From Acestrorhynchus altus (taxonomy: Eukaryota; Chordata; Actinopteri; Characiformes; Acestrorhynchidae): a stretch of 64,000 bases of DNA. The notes beneath the pieces were generated by a model that was not told the origin of the DNA, ran no database searches, and saw nothing but the letters and a program-made list of their open reading frames with translations. This document shows positions 1-11,113 of the stretch, in pieces; position 1 is the first letter of the stretch, and each line of letters opens with the position of its first letter. The translations under genes were made by a program, and so were the position numbers. The stretch lies in contig CM067507.1 in the NCBI GenBank assembly GCA_034509495.1, positions 35,375,346-35,439,345 of the forward strand. Reading direction: 5' to 3'.

Positions 1-1725
1 CTACTAAGCCGATGCTTTTAGCTTCCTGTAGCGTTGTCTGTAATCCAGTGGATGCTCTAAGACCATTAAGGAAATCGATGGGTTTGCAGGCCTGTAAACG
101 CAGAGGACCAGCTGAGCTATTTGTGTGTGCGATGCAGAGTCTGATTGCAAGAGTTCGACCACCTACACCCCAATTTACATTTAACACACACTGTCAAATA
201 GTAAGTTCAGAATGGAGCTCCATCATTCCCCTGCACCACATCTCCACACCTGGCATTAGGCACAGTGCCAATAGCTTTATGTTTGTTAGTCCTAATCTAT
301 TGGCAGTATTTCTCCACAGGGACTAGATGAGCTGTGTGCATTTGCACATCAGGGTCTGCAATGGGCGCACCTTAAAATAGCCTTCATTAGAAGGCGGTGT
401 CTCTCTGTCTCTGTTACGGAGAAGTCTGGAGAACAGAACACACTCGCAGCTCCAGAGCTGACGTGTGAGGACGTCCTGATGATAGTTGCCATGGTGAAAA
501 ACTCAGTGCCAGGGTTTCATACCTGCTGACTGACGAGCACTTACCACATGATTAATGGCATCTCATTTCAAAAACCAACCAGAAACAGAGCTGCAGTTGA
601 TTACTGAGGTGTGTGTGTGTGTGTTGTCTGGGCTGCTGTTTATAAACACACACACATCAACACCCCAGTCAGGAGTTAGTGGTCCCGTTGCCCTGGTAAC
701 TGAGTCTCCATGAGAAGGTTCTTATTCTACCCTAAAACTGGACTCATGATCACTGAAGAGGTCTGAACGGGACTGTGTAGAAGTTCTGGACACAAGATTG
801 AGTTCTGTTTATTTGCGATGACGCAAACGATGACCATTAAACCACAATAATCTTTAGTTTCTTCAAAGTCGCCCTGTTTGACAGACTCCCGGTGTTTTCT
901 CCAGCACGAGGAGCCTCCTAAGATGCTTCTCCAACAGGCTTGAAGATCTGAGATCTTGTTTGCGGCCCAAACGTACTTGTTACTAAACATTAATTTGTGT
1001 GTTTTAATGAAAAACGTATTGGGTTCTCTGACACCATGATCGCAAATCCCAAGTCATGCTGCTCACCGTCGGCAGAGACCCCCAGCAATGGGCGACTGTT
1101 GTCTCGGAAATTGGGACCTGGTTCTTTCCTCCAAGCGCGTTGACTAAAATCTGTGTTCGAAATGCAGGACAGATCAGGTCATTTATAGGTTTATTATAAA
1201 CATCAGTTATTTTACCACTATAGCTGGACAATGGACAGGACAGTTACAAGAGCATTAATGAGGTCAGGATGTTGGATGATCATCTCCCCACCTCATCTAC
1301 GACTCCCTAATGCATCCCAGAAGTATTGGATGCAGCTCCATCATTCCAGAACACAACACACACAGCTCCACAGCTGGCTCGTGATGATGTTTTGACGACC
1401 CAGCACCGGCATTAAGGATGGTGTCTACAGGCACTATTGTTTGTGTGCATTTGCACATTTGTGTCAACTTAAAGTAGCTGAAGGTACTCATTAGAAGGGG
1501 GTCCATATTATTTAATTAATTAGAGATTGTGTGCAACGTCCCAAGGCTGTTTTTTTTGCTCCTGGGCTCCCCCTACTGTCCACCCGTGGACATTTAAAAT
1601 GGTGTCTGTCTTAAAAGCTTGTGCGTCCCTGTAGTGTTTATGAGGAATTGTATTAACGCTTCAGAAATGTCCGTTACGAGGCTCAGCTTCTCATCCTGCG
1701 GTGTGTGTTCGTGTTTCCCCTTCAG
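1..1725. repeat. galnt11 intron with two copies of a dispersed repeat
   Basis: No exon of galnt11 was recognised here. Two stretches, about 205-400 and 1325-1505, share the same ordered landmarks: agctccatcattcc, then tgtgcatttgcacat, then cattagaagg. They are therefore two diverged copies of one dispersed repeat in the same orientation. A third short repeat (tgctcctgggctccccctac) lies at 1556-1580. The family was not identified. Confidence 0.5.
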
Positions 1726-1944
1726 GAGCAGTATTTTGCTCTGCGTCCTGAGCTGAGGAACAGGGACTTTGGGGACATCAGTGATCGCCTGGCGGTGCGT
1801 CAGAGACTGCAGTGTCACTCCTTCAAATGGTACCTGGAGAACATTTACCCGGAGATGCAGGTGTCCTCGCCTCAGAATAAAGCCCAGCCGCCTGTCTTTA
1901 TGAACCGTGGAGTGAAGAGACCCAAAGTGCTGCAGCGTGGTCGG
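1726..1944 (+). CDS. galnt11: galnt11 exon: end of catalytic domain
   Basis: Seventy-three residues between a ttcag acceptor and a gtaact donor, in phase 0 at both ends. The segment begins [11 protein letters not shown] and contains [16 protein letters not shown], the conserved end of the GT-A catalytic domain, then the linker [15 protein letters not shown] that enters the lectin domain. Reading on past the donor stays open to 2103, but that tail has no family resemblance and is intron. Confidence 0.95.
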
Positions 1945-3384
1945 GTAACTGTCCCCACACACACTCAAAAGACAGAACAGCTCTCTTTCTATAGCAGCAC
2001 ATTTAAAATACACAAAGGATGTTCCACAGTACGACACTGCACTCACGGTAATTCCACACTGAAAAAAGAGGGGTCTTTGAAAGGTTCCTCAGTAAAGAAC
2101 TAAGCTCTATATAGAACCATGAACACTCTAGAACCCTTTGTAAGAATATAAATGTGTCGTGAAAGGGTTCTACAGATTGTTGGAGGTCGTTCTGTAGAGG
2201 GTTCTGTATAGAACCTTACGGACAAGAGTTCTGCTATTGTTATGATGTCAAACGTGTAATAATAGAACCACCTTTTTATATGCAAAGAACTGTATTTCTG
2301 CTCCAGAGCTCCCCCTACAGTTAGGGAGTGAGGATGAAGTTAGACCACCCTCACATTTATTACTACTTAAAACGCATAAAATTAGAATCCAGAACAGCAC
2401 ATGAGTGAATCCAGTCAGAACATGCTGTTCTAACACGTTCAAGACCCAAGAGCAGACCCAAGAAGTCTCCAACAGTCCTGAAATGTCTTCACTGGACCTA
2501 CAGGTAGCTCTCGCCACATTCAAAGTGCAGCATCTACTGTCAGAAGGAAACTGTATGGTGTTCTGCTTTTAGGTAAAAGAGGAAGGAACTGGTCTTCGAC
2601 AGTACCGTTCTCCAAGTGTGCACCAGCACCTTCTCCTTATTAATCTGAAGCAATGTGGTTCAACAAAGCTGGAGCGTGGGCCGTTAGTGTGAAGTCTCGC
2701 TGAGGAACATGATCGGGTTTCTGGAAAGTTCTGCTGAAATGGATTCAGAGATGAAGCACAGACCTCTTTATTTTACTTCAGCCAGCAGGGGGCAGTGTGG
2801 TGAAGCACTTTGGTGCTCTGCGCTGCTGGAGAGCCAGGAATGGAGGGTAGTGACCTGTATTTTTCCACTGTGTAAATCAGTGGAGGGGGTGCGGGGAGCT
2901 GTAAGGTGTCACATTTTGCCCCCGATCAAAGCCTAAAGACCCCGAATCCACAGAAATCATTTATTGCTACTTCTGAAGAATTGAGGATAATGAGCTCTTG
3001 CCACAAGTGGGTAATGAAAGTCTCAAATTAAAGCAGACGACAAGCTGAAGTGTTTAAGGCCCTCGCTGCGAGTCTGCACCACACAATTACCTAAACAAGG
3101 GGGGTCAGACTGATTCCTGCAGGGTGATTCGGGATCTTCTGCGCGTTCTACACTGCTGGTTGGATCAGGTGTGCTGGAGCAGAGGAGGTTCTGCTGCCCT
3201 TCAGCAATAGAGACTCACACTCATGACTGAACCCTTGATGTGACGTGGTTGGACACTGACCTGTGTATTTGTTGACATTTCACGCTGGATCGTCTGCGAT
3301 TGGTCAACGTTCACGGCACACAGTTCTGGAAGGAAAACTAATAATGGACAAAAATGGACAAGCATGGTTTACATTGGACAGTAG

Positions 3385-3416
<32 letters not shown>

Positions 3417-5742
3417 GCTTCATTGTCAGTGCTGTAATATGTTGGACATACAGAGAATTGCAGTTGCATTTCAGACCCATGGTTCAGTGATAAACTTTAG
3501 AATATAAAGATTAAATATATATAATTCTATAATATAATGAATGAAAACATATAAACACACCTAATCTTGTTTTTCTCTCTTAGCTACGTAATCTGTCAGC
3601 GGATAAGTGTCTGGTGGCACAAGGTCGTCCCAGCCAGAAGGGCGGCACTGTTGTGGCGAGACCCTGCGATTCTCAAGATCGTGAACAGGTACACAACGAA
3701 TTTCTCTCTTTTTTTTTAAAGCAACATTTTGCTCGTGGACGACCCCTACAGTTGGGGAATGGGATTCACTTTTACCCCACCACGTTAAATACAAAGCATG
3801 CGTTCAGCTGCACGCATGCATTTGTTGACAAGCTGAGAGATAGCGAAGCGGTAGAGTAATATTACAGGCTTTTACACTGATATCAGTTCTGGAGAGAGGG
3901 TTCTCTCTGTTACAGTCAGTGGAGCATCAACATGATTCTGAAGCTGCTGTTTTAGGGTTCTTTAATGTCACTTTAAACAGTACTCTGTGATGAGTGTGTT
4001 CCACTCTTCCAGCCAGGAACAGGTGCTGATGCGTATGTTCTGACTGTTCCGGACTGAAATGAAGAACAGCGCAGTGGGAGAAGAGCAGAGCTGCTCCCTG
4101 TAGTCTTTATTTTTCAGCGTGATGGTTTCATGCATTGTAAATCTGCCTCTTCACCCTGAAACGGCTGTTCTAGACCTCTGCTGAAAAGCCTCTCTGTACA
4201 CTCGCTCAGACGGACGTTTCTGTGGGTTTAAAATGGTGCAGAGTGCGTCACTCAGATTTTATTTCACAGCTGTTCTAGATACTGCAGAACTCGCTTTCCT
4301 CTTTTCACATCTAGTTCGTTTGCAATTGTAATTTGTGTTCTGACCTCACGAATGCAGTGTGTAACACTGTATTACATACAGTGAGCACCCCCCTGTGGTG
4401 GTCTGTACCGTGTGTAAACACTACTGTCATCCAGTCCACCGTGACGTTATGAGTCGAAAGGGGTGGGAAAGGCCAGAATATTGGAACTATTCATCAGAAA
4501 ATGGAAACCGGGAGACATTTTCTTAAGCACTCCTCCCAGCATGTGACTGGACGTAAGGACACACAGTAACTGGAGCGTCGGTCTGTGTGTTTGTGTAGGA
4601 GTGGGCGTACGACGAGGAGCATGAGCTGATCCTGGCAGGCCTGCTGTGTTTGGACATGTCGGAGATCCACTCGTCGGACCCTCCACGTCTCATGAAGTGC
4701 CACGGCTCTGGAGGCTCTCAGCAGTGGTCTCTCGGGGTGAGACTCCTTCTACTTTCTACCTTATATAGTTCACACTCAATCACTTTACTGGACAAGTACA
4801 CCAGCAGGTACTGGTGACTGTTATGGGACCCTGACCCAGCGTTCCCCAATGTCCAGGTGTATATAAATACCTGCAGGGTGTGCAGAGGCATTCAGAGATT
4901 GAGAAGAGATGGAGCAGTGTGTGGAAAATGGGTCACAAAGCAGATGTTCATGGTTTGCTTAAAGGAGTGGTTGCATTTGGGCCAAAGACCACAGTATGCA
5001 GGACGGAGCTGAATTTGTAGGGGTATGGAAGTGTACGCTCATCCCGGTCTTCCAGCTGTGGCAGAATTCCCAGTCTACAAGAAAATCCCCCACAGCTGTG
5101 GCCAAATTACGAACCTGACGGACAGGGACCGCTTTCAACCCATTTCTGAACGAACACAGGGAACTGCTGACCTTCAACATGTGGAGCAGAGTGGCACGCA
5201 AGGCATCTTTACTCAGTCTCGTATTTCGGCCACAAAAGATGAAACTGTAAACTGGGATTCCTGCCACTGCTGGACCAGTTAGAGCGACGCTTCCATACAC
5301 CTGCACATTCCGCTCCTACCTTCTCTCAGTCCAGTTGCTCCTTTTAGGCAATCCTTAACATCTCTGTGACCAGTTTTCCACACATGGAACGAGACGAGTC
5401 CATGGCACTGTACCACCTCCCGTCACACCCTGCAGGAATTTATACCATCTGCACCCGATTTCTACCACCTTAAACACGCAAAGTGCTCCTTTTCCAGCTT
5501 TGGTGGATTAATCTTTGTTTACTGTTCAACATTTTCCATCCTTGCCTCTCGTTTAACACCAAGCGTGTAGGTAATGTTCCTCTGTGCTGCTGCTGCTTCC
5601 TCTTTTACAGAAGAATAACCGGCTCTACCAGGTGTCTGTCGGTCAGTGCCTGGCGGTGGTGGATCCTCTCAGCCATAAGGGATATGTTGCCATGGCAATC
5701 TGTGACGGTTCAGAGGCCCAGCAGTGGCAGTTGGAGAGTTGA
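1726..5742 (+). CDS. galnt11: galnt11, last four coding exons (partial gene)
   Basis: Polypeptide N-acetylgalactosaminyltransferase 11 is a Golgi type II membrane enzyme. It starts mucin-type O-glycosylation by moving GalNAc from UDP-GalNAc to Ser/Thr; Notch1 and the LRP/megalin receptors are known substrates. Four exons (1726-1944, 3584-3688, 4599-4736, 5611-5742) join in phase 0 to give 197 residues and a stop, against about 608 for the whole human protein as I recall it. The product covers the end of the catalytic domain and the ricin B-type lectin domain. Motifs such as [23 protein letters not shown] and LCLDMSE with [19 protein letters not shown] match GALNT11 rather than other family members. 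The amino-terminal exons lie upstream of the window. The kmt2c gene follows tail to tail. Confidence 0.95.
1945..3583. other. galnt11 intron, no gene
   Basis: It holds a short copy of the gctccccctacagttaggg repeat near 2306-2330 and a (CA)n microsatellite at about 3392-3416. I see no exon between the two confirmed exons, which join in phase without one. Confidence 0.6.
3584..3688 (+). CDS. galnt11: galnt11 exon: lectin alpha repeat
   Basis: Thirty-five residues ([20 protein letters not shown] and onward) follow a pyrimidine-rich tctcttag acceptor and end at CAG before gtacac. The [13 protein letters not shown] segment is the first beta-trefoil repeat of the ricin-like domain that helps choose already glycosylated substrates. 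Phase 0 at both ends. Confidence 0.95.
3715..3965 (+). repeat. dispersed repeat, copy 1 of a family also at 14.8 and 29.4 kb
   Basis: Ordered landmarks gacccctacagttgggga, gcatgcatttgttgacaagc and gttacagtcagtggagcatc recur in diverged form at 29395-29680 (the first and last) and 14800-14935 (the middle one). It lies inside the galnt11 intron 3689-4598. No coding capacity is seen. It is probably a SINE or short DNA element; class unresolved. Confidence 0.5.
4599..4736 (+). CDS. galnt11: galnt11 exon: lectin beta repeat
   Basis: Forty-six residues start [20 protein letters not shown] and end GGSQQWSLG before gtgaga. The CLD triplet and the QQW end are the usual signature of one beta-trefoil repeat, including the GalNAc-contacting Asp of the CLD motif. 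Acceptor is ttgtgtag. Phase 0 at both ends. Confidence 0.95.
4859..5445. repeat. 587-bp foldback (long inverted repeat) element
   Basis: The left arm starting ataaatacctgcagggtgtg is matched in reverse complement by the right end, which contains caccctgcaggaatttat. Matches continue inward: gtatggaagtgt at about 5025 against acacttccatac-like sequence at 5290, and gaattcccagtctaca at 5063 against tgtaaactgggattcc at 5245. The arms cover most of the element, leaving a centre of about 100 bp. Related shorter copies lie at 34470-34675 and 22785-22950. It sits in the last galnt11 intron. Confidence 0.7.
5611..5742 (+). CDS. galnt11: galnt11 terminal coding exon
   Basis: Forty-three residues from [19 protein letters not shown] to the final [15 protein letters not shown], then TGA at 5740-5742. 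This is the last beta-trefoil repeat. The acceptor is ttttacag after a short pyrimidine tract. Confidence 0.95.
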   Translation, partial: KNNRLYQVSVGQCLAVVDPLSHKGYVAMAICDGSEAQQWQLES

Positions 5743-6550
5743 TACTGGAGTCTTTGGGTGCTTTGAGCTCTAACACCACCCCCTCATGGCTGTAGAGGGA
5801 AGTACATGGTGTAATACCAGCTGGTAAGGCTTCCTGGACCAGCAAGCACACACACAGCCTGGCTCCCGGGGTCTTCAGCAGGTGATGGTGGAGGCGTCGT
5901 CTCCGTCAGCCTTACTAGTTCTCTGGAAACGGGAAATATGAGTGTAATTTTTAATCGCCGTCACGTTAATCATTGGCTGTAAGCGTCTGGGATGGTCGGA
6001 TGTAATCTGAAGTGTAACCAGTTTGCACAGTGATCTTGCCGAGACAATTCAGAGGAGCTTTCATTTCAACCGTGTTGTATATTTCGACGTTACCGAACAG
6101 TGTGAGCTGTCAGTATTAGAGCTGTCGACTTTCTCATCTAATATTCGTTTAAATCATGTCGCCTTCTGCATTCGCGCTTTTATTACAAGTGAAAGGACAG
6201 TCCTCGCTTAACCCGTACTAGCATCTGTGCTTGTTTCTACTCACCGGATTGTAGCTTTTCAACCGCGTGGACTTCTGCGGAAGAGACGTCCTCGCTCGTT
6301 TTAGTCTCACTCAGTACAAGGACACTTCCGACCTGCAGCCTGTTCAGGCATTCAAACACTAAGGTACGTTTTAGTGCGAGTGTGAGTTACCGGTCACGTT
6401 TAGTGTAAGAACAGCGCGAGGGCCAGTCTGCTGTGAATGTAAAGAGTGTTGAATATGGAGTTCTGTTCCTCTCTTCTCTTTTGTAAATGATGGTACCAAA
6501 TAATAAAGCTGATTTAAATAAACACAATTCACAATAAACCCACCGGCGCC
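5743..6550 (+). other. galnt11: probable galnt11 3' UTR with clustered poly(A) signals
   Basis: No coding sequence follows the stop. Three AATAAA hexamers on the + strand at 6502-6507, 6517-6522 and 6533-6538 make 6.52-6.56 kb the likely 3' end. The UTR length of about 0.8 kb is inferred from these signals only. Confidence 0.6.
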
Positions 6551-7835
6551 GTGTGTTTCTACAGGCACTGACATGAACATCACTGGTCTCTTGCCCTCCA
6601 TGACCCAGTCCTGCCAGCAGACCAGCACATCACCTTCAGCCTCGGGCTCAATCGGTTCAGTGGGTCAGGTCCCGTTACGGCGCTGTCCATTCAGCCACAG
6701 CTGCTTCTGCCTAATTTTGTTGAACAGGCTCGGAAACGTGAAGGGAGGGAATATGAAGCAATGTTGGGTCACTCAGGTCACTTTTTTGGACCTCAACAGT
6801 GGAGATGGTGGGTTTCTTTCAGACGAGAAAGCCAATAAAGCTGTCGTAGAGGGTGAGACCTGGTTCACACGGCAGGTCAAAGCGGCCCAATTCCAGTGTC
6901 TTTAAGCCTATGCGACACAGATGTGTTGCAGTGAGCCGGGGTGGTACTACGCCTGGGCTAGGGGGCAATAAAACGAGTGCGGGTGACCTCTGCCTCCCCA
7001 CTTTCAAACAGAGAAGAGCACAGGGGACCCCCACCTTTAGAAAAGAGATGAAACGAACATGAGAAGCCCCCTTCCCTCTGCTTTTTGAAAGGAATTCAAC
7101 CCAATCAATTCCATTTAACCCGTTTCTACCAGTTCTGAAATCACGGTTGAGGTTATAGTGCCATTTTGGCCTTAGATTTACAGAAGTCATGTGACTTCTT
7201 GTACCACAAAGTAATGAGCTGCTTAATTTAACAGATTCACCTGTTTTTAATCCAAATTCAGACTGGAATTGGAATATAAAAATGCATAAACTGTAAATTG
7301 GCTGTTTCTATAGACTCCACACCGCACGGTGGAGCGGAGGATGTGTGGAATGTCAGTATGAGGGTAAAAGAGGGTAACGGTGAGCTCGGACTCGGGGCTG
7401 GACGATATATTATATAGATATCAGGATATAAACAGCACAATATGGGCTGAGGCCACGTCGTTTACATCGACTTTTAAAGCCTTTAATGGTTCAATCCTGC
7501 GGAAAACCTTTTATCTTCCCCCTCGCTTTGCTCCGCCCCCTGCTCTCAGCCCCTCCTCACACTCATGTACACACTGTGGAGGGGACATAGGACTTGTGTG
7601 AATGAAGATAAATATTCAGTGTTTAAATATAGTAAAAAAGACATGGAGCATCCCCTCATTCTTTCACTTTTATCCCACTGTGGGGTCCTGATCATTGAAG
7701 ATCAGGGTGAAAGGAGCAGAATAAAGTCTGCAGATACAGATGATCTACAGTCTGTAGTTATAGATCTACCTGTGGTCAGTGGAGCTGGTGAAATGGACAG
7801 TCAGTGAATAAACAAGGTTGTGGTCTTAATACACT
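6551..7835. other. intergenic sequence between the two genes, part 1
   Basis: No gene is visible. A stretch near 6862-6900 (ggttcacacggcaggtcaaa) resembles one end of the inverted-repeat element at 23010-23530. Part of the dispersed family containing gatcattgaagatcagggtg lies at 7668-7826, next to the SINE. Confidence 0.5.
7668..7826 (+). repeat. dispersed family A, copy 1
   Basis: The string gatcattgaagatcagggtg followed by aaaggagcagaataaagtctgcaga-type sequence recurs almost unchanged at 61297-61345. Diverged copies are at 26133-26250 (+) and, reversed, at 52713-53010. The copy ends in gtggtcagtggagctg and tggacagtcagtgaa landmarks. It is an interspersed non-coding element of unknown class, probably a non-autonomous DNA transposon. 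Confidence 0.6.
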
Positions 7836-7978
7836 AGGGGGCAGTGAGCCCTGGAGCAGTGGGCAGCCCTATTCACAGTACCCAAGGAGCAGTTGGGGAG
7901 TTAGGTGCTCACGGAAATCAAACCAGTAACCTCCCAGTCAGAAGGCTGGTTCCCGAACCACAAGGCCACGGCTGCCCA
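7836..7978 (-). mobile_element. tRNA-derived SINE, copy 1
   Basis: Read on the - strand it starts gggcagccgtggccttgtgg, a pol III A-box-like start, followed by a diverged B box (ggtttgatttc) at about 7914-7925 on the + strand. After this comes the tail with ccccaactgctccttgggta. The same order is seen at 22391-22562. The B box is diverged, so the copy is probably inactive. Confidence 0.75.
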
Positions 7979-8739
7979 CGTTATACTGTGTGCTGACAAT
8001 AACCCACAATCTGTTCAACCTCCGTGAATGAAAGCGGCCTGCTGGGAGCCCACCTGCCTTCTCTGTAAACACGGTCATCATCACAGTTACTGGAGACCAT
8101 CATCTGCACCCTGAAGTAGCTCACCAACATCCCCCCATTACCAGGAAAGCTCCACCAAGGCTGGTCTTGCATCAGCTTAAAGTCTATCCTGACACATTTC
8201 TACTGCCATTACTGAGGATCATCATTACCTCCGTGGGTCCCATCTGTTTCCACCATCTCCAAAGCCACGTTGCAGCATGTTCACTCTGCCCAGAGGGTTG
8301 CTGGTGTCCAGCTCCCCTTCTTCAGCCCCCTATAATGGTCCATAAGTGCAGACAGAACAGTTGATTGTCTGCACAGAACCCCGTCATCTCCTCTCCACCA
8401 AAACTGCACTTGCAGATGTGGTTCAAGTCCTCCTGGAACACATTGCCAGGTTTACTGCCTGAAGCAAGCTGGTTTAAACCCAGTGAAACCACTGTAGGAT
8501 TCCAGTGATTTGGGGAAAAATGAAGAACGTCACTGGAAAAACAGTCTGTATAGAGTTGGTATCACACTGACGTCAGACTGACGTATCTCTGGTTTAACAT
8601 TGTGAAGAAGTTCAGTTCTGATTATAATTTCATAAAGAATTTTACTCGATGTTCGTTAGATGTAAAAGGACATGTTATAGGTCTTATAGCAGCACATCCC
8701 ACCTGTTTACCAATCAATCAATAAAAGGGCATTAAAAAA

Positions 8740-8792
<53 letters not shown>

Positions 8793-9580
8793 CAACTTTC
8801 AGACCCAGATAAATTGGAAATAAAAAACGAAACTATGGGTTTAAAAATCTAAAATGTAACTGAATACAAAGTAAGACTGATCAGTAATAAACAATATAGT
8901 TAATGGAATTAGAATAAACACATTTTAATTATAATCAATAAACACTGAAAAACAAGCTCAGTTTATAAAACGTAACAATAAATAAGTGAAAGAGAAACTG
9001 ACCAAACTGAACGCTAGATTTAATCCAAGGTCAGATTCTCGCAGTGACCGATTTGAATGGACTCAGAACGGCCACAAGAAAACCAGACCTTTCATGTGCA
9101 GCTGCTGATCCTCAGACTGTCTGCCTGGCGACAGTGATACTGTTTACTATTCAGTTCTGTTCATGTTTAGAGTTTGAACACGACTGATCACCATTTTCAC
9201 TTTTATCACTTAAAGCGCCGTTAGCAGCCCACGAGGATGGGCTGGAGGACCACTAGAGAGTGGTCCCCACTGGTGGTCTCCGGCCCACAGGTTGAGAAAC
9301 CCTGACTTACAGCTCATAAAATCCAGTGTTTTTTATTAGAATATTTCATTTAGAGTTTTACTGAATGACTGTTTAGACAATATCAGTGTTAACACAGACA
9401 CTAAGGCTGTAATCAGGGTCATTTATGGCCTGTTTATAAATTCCTGCCATAAAACAGTGTCAGTGTTGGATCTGTTTTTTAATGCAAATCAACAAAACGT
9501 GAAGTGTTATCAGTCTGACCACCAGTACTGTCTACACATTAGTGCCCATTAAACTCTGCAACCCTCATTTCCTGGTGTTG
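7979..9580. other. intergenic sequence, part 2
   Basis: A (CA)n tract of about 48 bp lies at 8742-8790 after an A-rich run. The rest is AT-rich with no open frame of interest. The stretch 7985-8540 has fairly high complexity and may be an old transposon piece, but I cannot name it. Confidence 0.5.
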
Positions 9581-11113
9581 TGATATCAGACCCATACAAA
9601 CACCTCCGTCCTGTAATAAGACCCATACAAACACCTCCGTCCTGTGATATTAGACCCATATAAACACTTCTGTCCTGTAACAAGACCCATACAAACACCT
9701 CTGTCCTGATATTAGACCCATATAAACACCTCCGTCCTGATATTAGACCCATATAAACACTTCTGTCCTGTAATAAGACCCATATAAACACCTCTGTCCT
9801 GTGATATTAGACCCATACAAACACCTCCGTCCTGATATTAGACCCATATAAACACTTCTGTCCTGTAATAAGACCCATATAAACACCTCCGTCCTGTGAT
9901 ATTAGACTCATATAAACACCTCCGTCCTGTAATAAGACCCAAATAAACACCTCCGTCCTGATATTAGACCCATATAAACACCTCCGTCCTGTAATAAGAC
10001 CCATACAAACACCTCTGTCCTGTAATAAGACCCATACAAACACCTCTGTCCTGTGATAAGACCCATATAAACACCTCCGTCCTGCGATATTAGACCCATA
10101 CAAACACCTCCGTCCTGATATTAGGCCCATACAAACACCTCTGTCCTGTAATAAGACCCGTATAAAACACCTCCGTCCTGTGATATTAGACCCGTATAAA
10201 CACCTCCGTCCTGTAATAAGACCCGCATAAACACCTCCGCCCTGATATTAGACCCGTACAAACACCTCTGTCCTGTAACAAGGCCCATATAAACACCTCT
10301 GTCCTGTGACAAGACCCATATAAACACCTCCGTCCTGTAACAAGACCCATAAAAACACCTCCGTCCTGATATTAGACCCATATAAACACCTCCGTCCTGT
10401 GATATCAGACCCATATGAACACCTCCTTCCTGTGATATCAGACCCATATAAACACCTCCGTCGTGATATTAGACCCATATAAACACCTCCATCCTGTGAT
10501 ATTAGACCCATATAAACACCTCCATCCTGTGATATTAGACCCATATAAACACCTCCGTCCTGTGATATTAGACCCATATAAACACCTCCGTCCTGTGATA
10601 TTAGACCCATATAAACACCTCCGTCCTGCAATAAGACCCATATAAACACCTCCATCCTGTGATATTAGACCCATATAAACACCTCCATCCTGTGATATTA
10701 GACCCATATAAACACCTCCGTCCTGTGATATTAGACCCATATAAACACCTCCGTCCTGTGATATTAGACCCATATAAACACCTCCGTCCTGCAATAAGAC
10801 CCATATAAACACCTCCATCCTGTGATATTAGACCCATATAAACACCTCCGTCCTGTGATATTAGACCCATATAAACACCTCCGTCCTGTGATATTAGACC
10901 CATATAAACACCTCCGTCCTGCAATAAGACCCATATAAACACCTCCATCCTGTGATATTAGACCCATATAAACACCTCCGTCCTGTAATAAGACCCATAT
11001 AAACACCCCCGTCCTGTGATATTAGACCCATATAAACACCTCCGTCCTGTAATAAGACCCATATAAACACCTCCATCCTGTGATATTAGACCCATATAAA
11101 CACCTTTGTCCTT
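9581..11113. repeat. 1.5-kb minisatellite of 31/33-bp units
   Basis: About 47 tandem copies of a unit made of gacccatataaacacctccg plus tcctgtgatatta (33 bp), with a 31-bp variant in which taataag or atattag replaces the spacer. In the centre the units form a higher-order pattern: the variant start gcaataag occurs at 10628, 10791 and 10921, that is 163 and 130 bp apart (5 and 4 units). Because 33 is divisible by 3, long spurious open frames appear on both strands. The array lies between the facing 3' ends of galnt11 and kmt2c. Confidence 0.97.

Noticed and set aside
1945..2103. Continuation of the galnt11 reading frame past 1944
   Set aside because: The next 53 codons show no lectin-domain similarity, and a gtaact donor joins in phase to CLVAQGRP at 3584.
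9549..11076. A series of 60-135 codon open frames with a repeated SQDGGVYMGLI-type peptide
   Set aside because: They come from the 33-bp minisatellite, whose unit is divisible by three. They are open in more than one frame and on both strands, with no promoter, splice or domain context.
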